Assembly (NCBI GenBank): GCA_002367255.1
Contig: DFBD01000263.1
Coordinates: forward strand, 1-7,136
Direction of reading: 5' to 3'
Origin: Rhodobacterales bacterium UBA3089
Lineage (GTDB): Bacteria; Pseudomonadota; Alphaproteobacteria; Rhodobacterales; Rhodobacteraceae
DNA: 7,136 nucleotides
Below the pieces are notes generated by a model, which was not told the origin of the DNA, made no database searches, and saw only the letters and a program-made list of their open reading frames with translations. The position numbers were made by a program, and so were the translations under genes. This document shows, piece by piece, positions 6,124 to 7,136 of this stretch; positions within the stretch are counted from its first letter, which is position 1; each line of letters begins with the position of its first letter.

Positions 6124-6989
6124 CCCGCCCCAGAGGATTTGCGCCCTGGAACCCGCAAAAGAAAAGCCGCGCCCTTTTGGCTCGGATAGAGGCTGTTTTG
6201 GCCGAATATGAATACTATCTGCCCTTGACCATTCGGCAGGTGTTTTACCGCCTTGTCGGGAAATTCGGTTACGACAAGACCGAGAATGCCTATGACCGCC
6301 TTTGCGAGACATTCAACCGTGCCCGCCGCGCCGGGTTGATTTCCTTCGATGCAATTCGCGATGATGGCGGCACCCGCTTTATCCCGCCTGCATGGGCCGG
6401 TGTGGCGTCCTTCAAAAGCAGTGTTGCCCATACCGCCGAAACCTACCGGCTGGACCGCCAGAGCGGGCAGGAACGCCGCCTGTGGGTGATGTGCGAGGCT
6501 GGCGGTATGGTGCCAATGCTAAGCGCTGCTGCGGCCCCCTGCGGCGTCCCGGTGCTATCCAGTGGTGGTTTCGACAGCTTGACGGCCAAGCATGAATTGG
6601 CGCTGGAGATGAGCCAGTCCATGGCATTGCCCGAAGTTCTGCATCTGGGTGATTATGACCCGTCTGGCGTCCATCTATTCAAGGCATTGGTCGAGGATGT
6701 GGGCGCAATGATTGGAGCGCTGGATGGAAACGTTCCATTGTTTACCCGCCTTGCCGTAACTCCCGAACAGATTGCCGACGTGGCGCTACCATCGGCCCCG
6801 CCAAAGAAATCAGACCGCAGGTCATTTGACGCCGATTTCACCGTGCAATGCGAGGCTATCCCGCCTGATGTGCTGACCAATATTCTCAGGGATGCAATAG
6901 TGGCGCGCCGAAGCCCTGAGGCAACCGATAACGTTCTGACGCAGGAACAGCGGGACCGGGCCGAGCTGACGGAATGGGTAGGGCAGTGA
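6120..6989 (+). CDS. Spo11/TopoVI-A-like TOPRIM protein (Mini-A type)
   Basis: A 289-residue protein resembling subunit A of type IIB topoisomerases and Spo11, which cut both DNA strands through a tyrosine. Residues about 15-95 look like the winged-helix part: LPLTIRQVFYRLV places Y43 where the family has its catalytic tyrosine. Residues about 119-230 form the TOPRIM domain, with E126 (WVMCEAGG) and D178-x-D180 (HLGDYDPSG). About 240-289 is a short C-terminal tail. It is shorter than full TopoVI-A, and no GHKL ATPase B subunit is seen, which matches the orphan 'Mini-A' proteins described from mobile elements. The start at 6120 is preferred over ATG 6054, because 6120 shares ATGA with the preceding stop and has GGGAGG about 6 bases upstream. 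It may nick or cut at the element's origin or resolve replication products. TOPRIM assignment firm; cleavage activity unproven. Confidence 0.85.
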   Translation: MTRPRGFAPWNPQKKSRALLARIEAVLAEYEYYLPLTIRQVFYRLVGKFGYDKTENAYDRLCETFNRARRAGLISFDAIRDDGGTRFIPPAWAGVASFKSSVAHTAETYRLDRQSGQERRLWVMCEAGGMVPMLSAAAAPCGVPVLSSGGFDSLTAKHELALEMSQSMALPEVLHLGDYDPSGVHLFKALVEDVGAMIGALDGNVPLFTRLAVTPEQIADVALPSAPPKKSDRRSFDADFTVQCEAIPPDVLTNILRDAIVARRSPEATDNVLTQEQRDRAELTEWVGQ

Positions 6990-7136
6990 AGACGACCGCC
7001 GCAGCCTGTAGCTTGACAGCTCATTCGCGCGTTGGGCGGCCATTGGCGATTGTCGACCCCAGCTTTTTTACCCGAATGACCGCTTCCAACAGCACCGGAC
7101 GCTCGCTGAAATCGTACCAACGTCGCACATGCGGAC
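6986..7136 (+). CDS. Partial open frame running off the window
   Basis: GTG at 6986 shares GTGA with the previous stop, and the frame stays open for 50 codons to the window end. The GRP motif followed by DPSFF and a TGRSLKS segment faintly recalls the N-terminus of phage small-terminase or HTH proteins, but this is a weak impression. The region before the GTG has only GGG runs (6976-6983), the nearer one too close for a good ribosome-binding site. An in-frame ATG at 7076 is an alternative start. It may not be a gene; the segment could be intergenic DNA following the replication block. Confidence 0.35.
   Translation, partial: MKTTAAACSLTAHSRVGRPLAIVDPSFFTRMTASNSTGRSLKSYQRRTCG

Noticed and set aside
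6653..7120. A 155-codon open frame on the - strand at the right end.
   Set aside because: It lies mostly antisense to the well-supported TopoVI-A-like gene, has no recognisable domain, and high GC favours long shadow frames.
171..7134. The 10-mer GCACATGCGG occurs at 171-180 and 7125-7134, near both ends of the window, like a terminal direct repeat.
   Set aside because: A shared 10-mer is expected by chance several times in about 7 kb, and the first copy overlaps the integrase start codon, so it is not an attachment repeat.

Overview
The window looks like one end of an integrated mobile element in a fairly GC-rich bacterium. It is probably an alphaproteobacterium, and a Rhodobacterales-type host would fit. 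That guess rests on overall composition, the tRNA-Leu-like junction and the kind of replication proteins present. No single marker proves it. Every convincing gene is on the + strand, and long ORFs on the - strand are shadows.

Left edge (1-174): a 16-base segment at 9-24 reads, on the - strand, as the 3' end of a tRNA-Leu gene (T-stem strand, acceptor strand, discriminator A, CCA). The sequence stops being tRNA-like just beyond it, as expected at an attachment junction. Three near-identical copies of the 9-mer TGAATTCCC follow (28-36, 71-79, 80-88) and are candidate arm-type integrase sites. Then comes a tyrosine integrase with all catalytic residues (175-1371), which overlaps an unrecognised 303-residue gene (1361-2272). 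Two inverted repeats (2229-2254 and 2284-2317) close this part.

Centre (2393-2587): a 64-residue AlpA/excisionase-like DNA-binding protein opens the second block.

Right part (2694 to the end): a tightly packed block of seven complete genes and one open-ended one, with every junction overlapping by 1 or 4 bases. In order: a putative winged-helix protein, a 34-residue micro-gene, a 67-residue unknown, a zinc-finger/TOPRIM primase-like protein, a DUF3987 helicase-like ATPase, a 109-residue unknown, a Spo11/TopoVI-A-like TOPRIM protein (comparable to the orphan 'Mini-A' proteins of mobile elements), and a partial frame running off the window. This reads as a replication module: primase-like protein, ATPase and a strand-cleaving topoisomerase relative.

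The most interesting unexplained structure is a 9-bp motif, ATGTAGCGG and its complement CCGCTACAT. It forms a perfect 18-bp inverted repeat inside the 109-residue gene (5855-5872 with 5903-5920) and recurs as three direct units inside the DUF3987 gene (5157-5183). I propose it as a coding-embedded replication-origin or recognition site for the element's own replication or cleavage proteins. This is inference. No capsid, transfer, defence or resistance gene is visible, so satellite prophage, phage-like island and other integrative element remain open.
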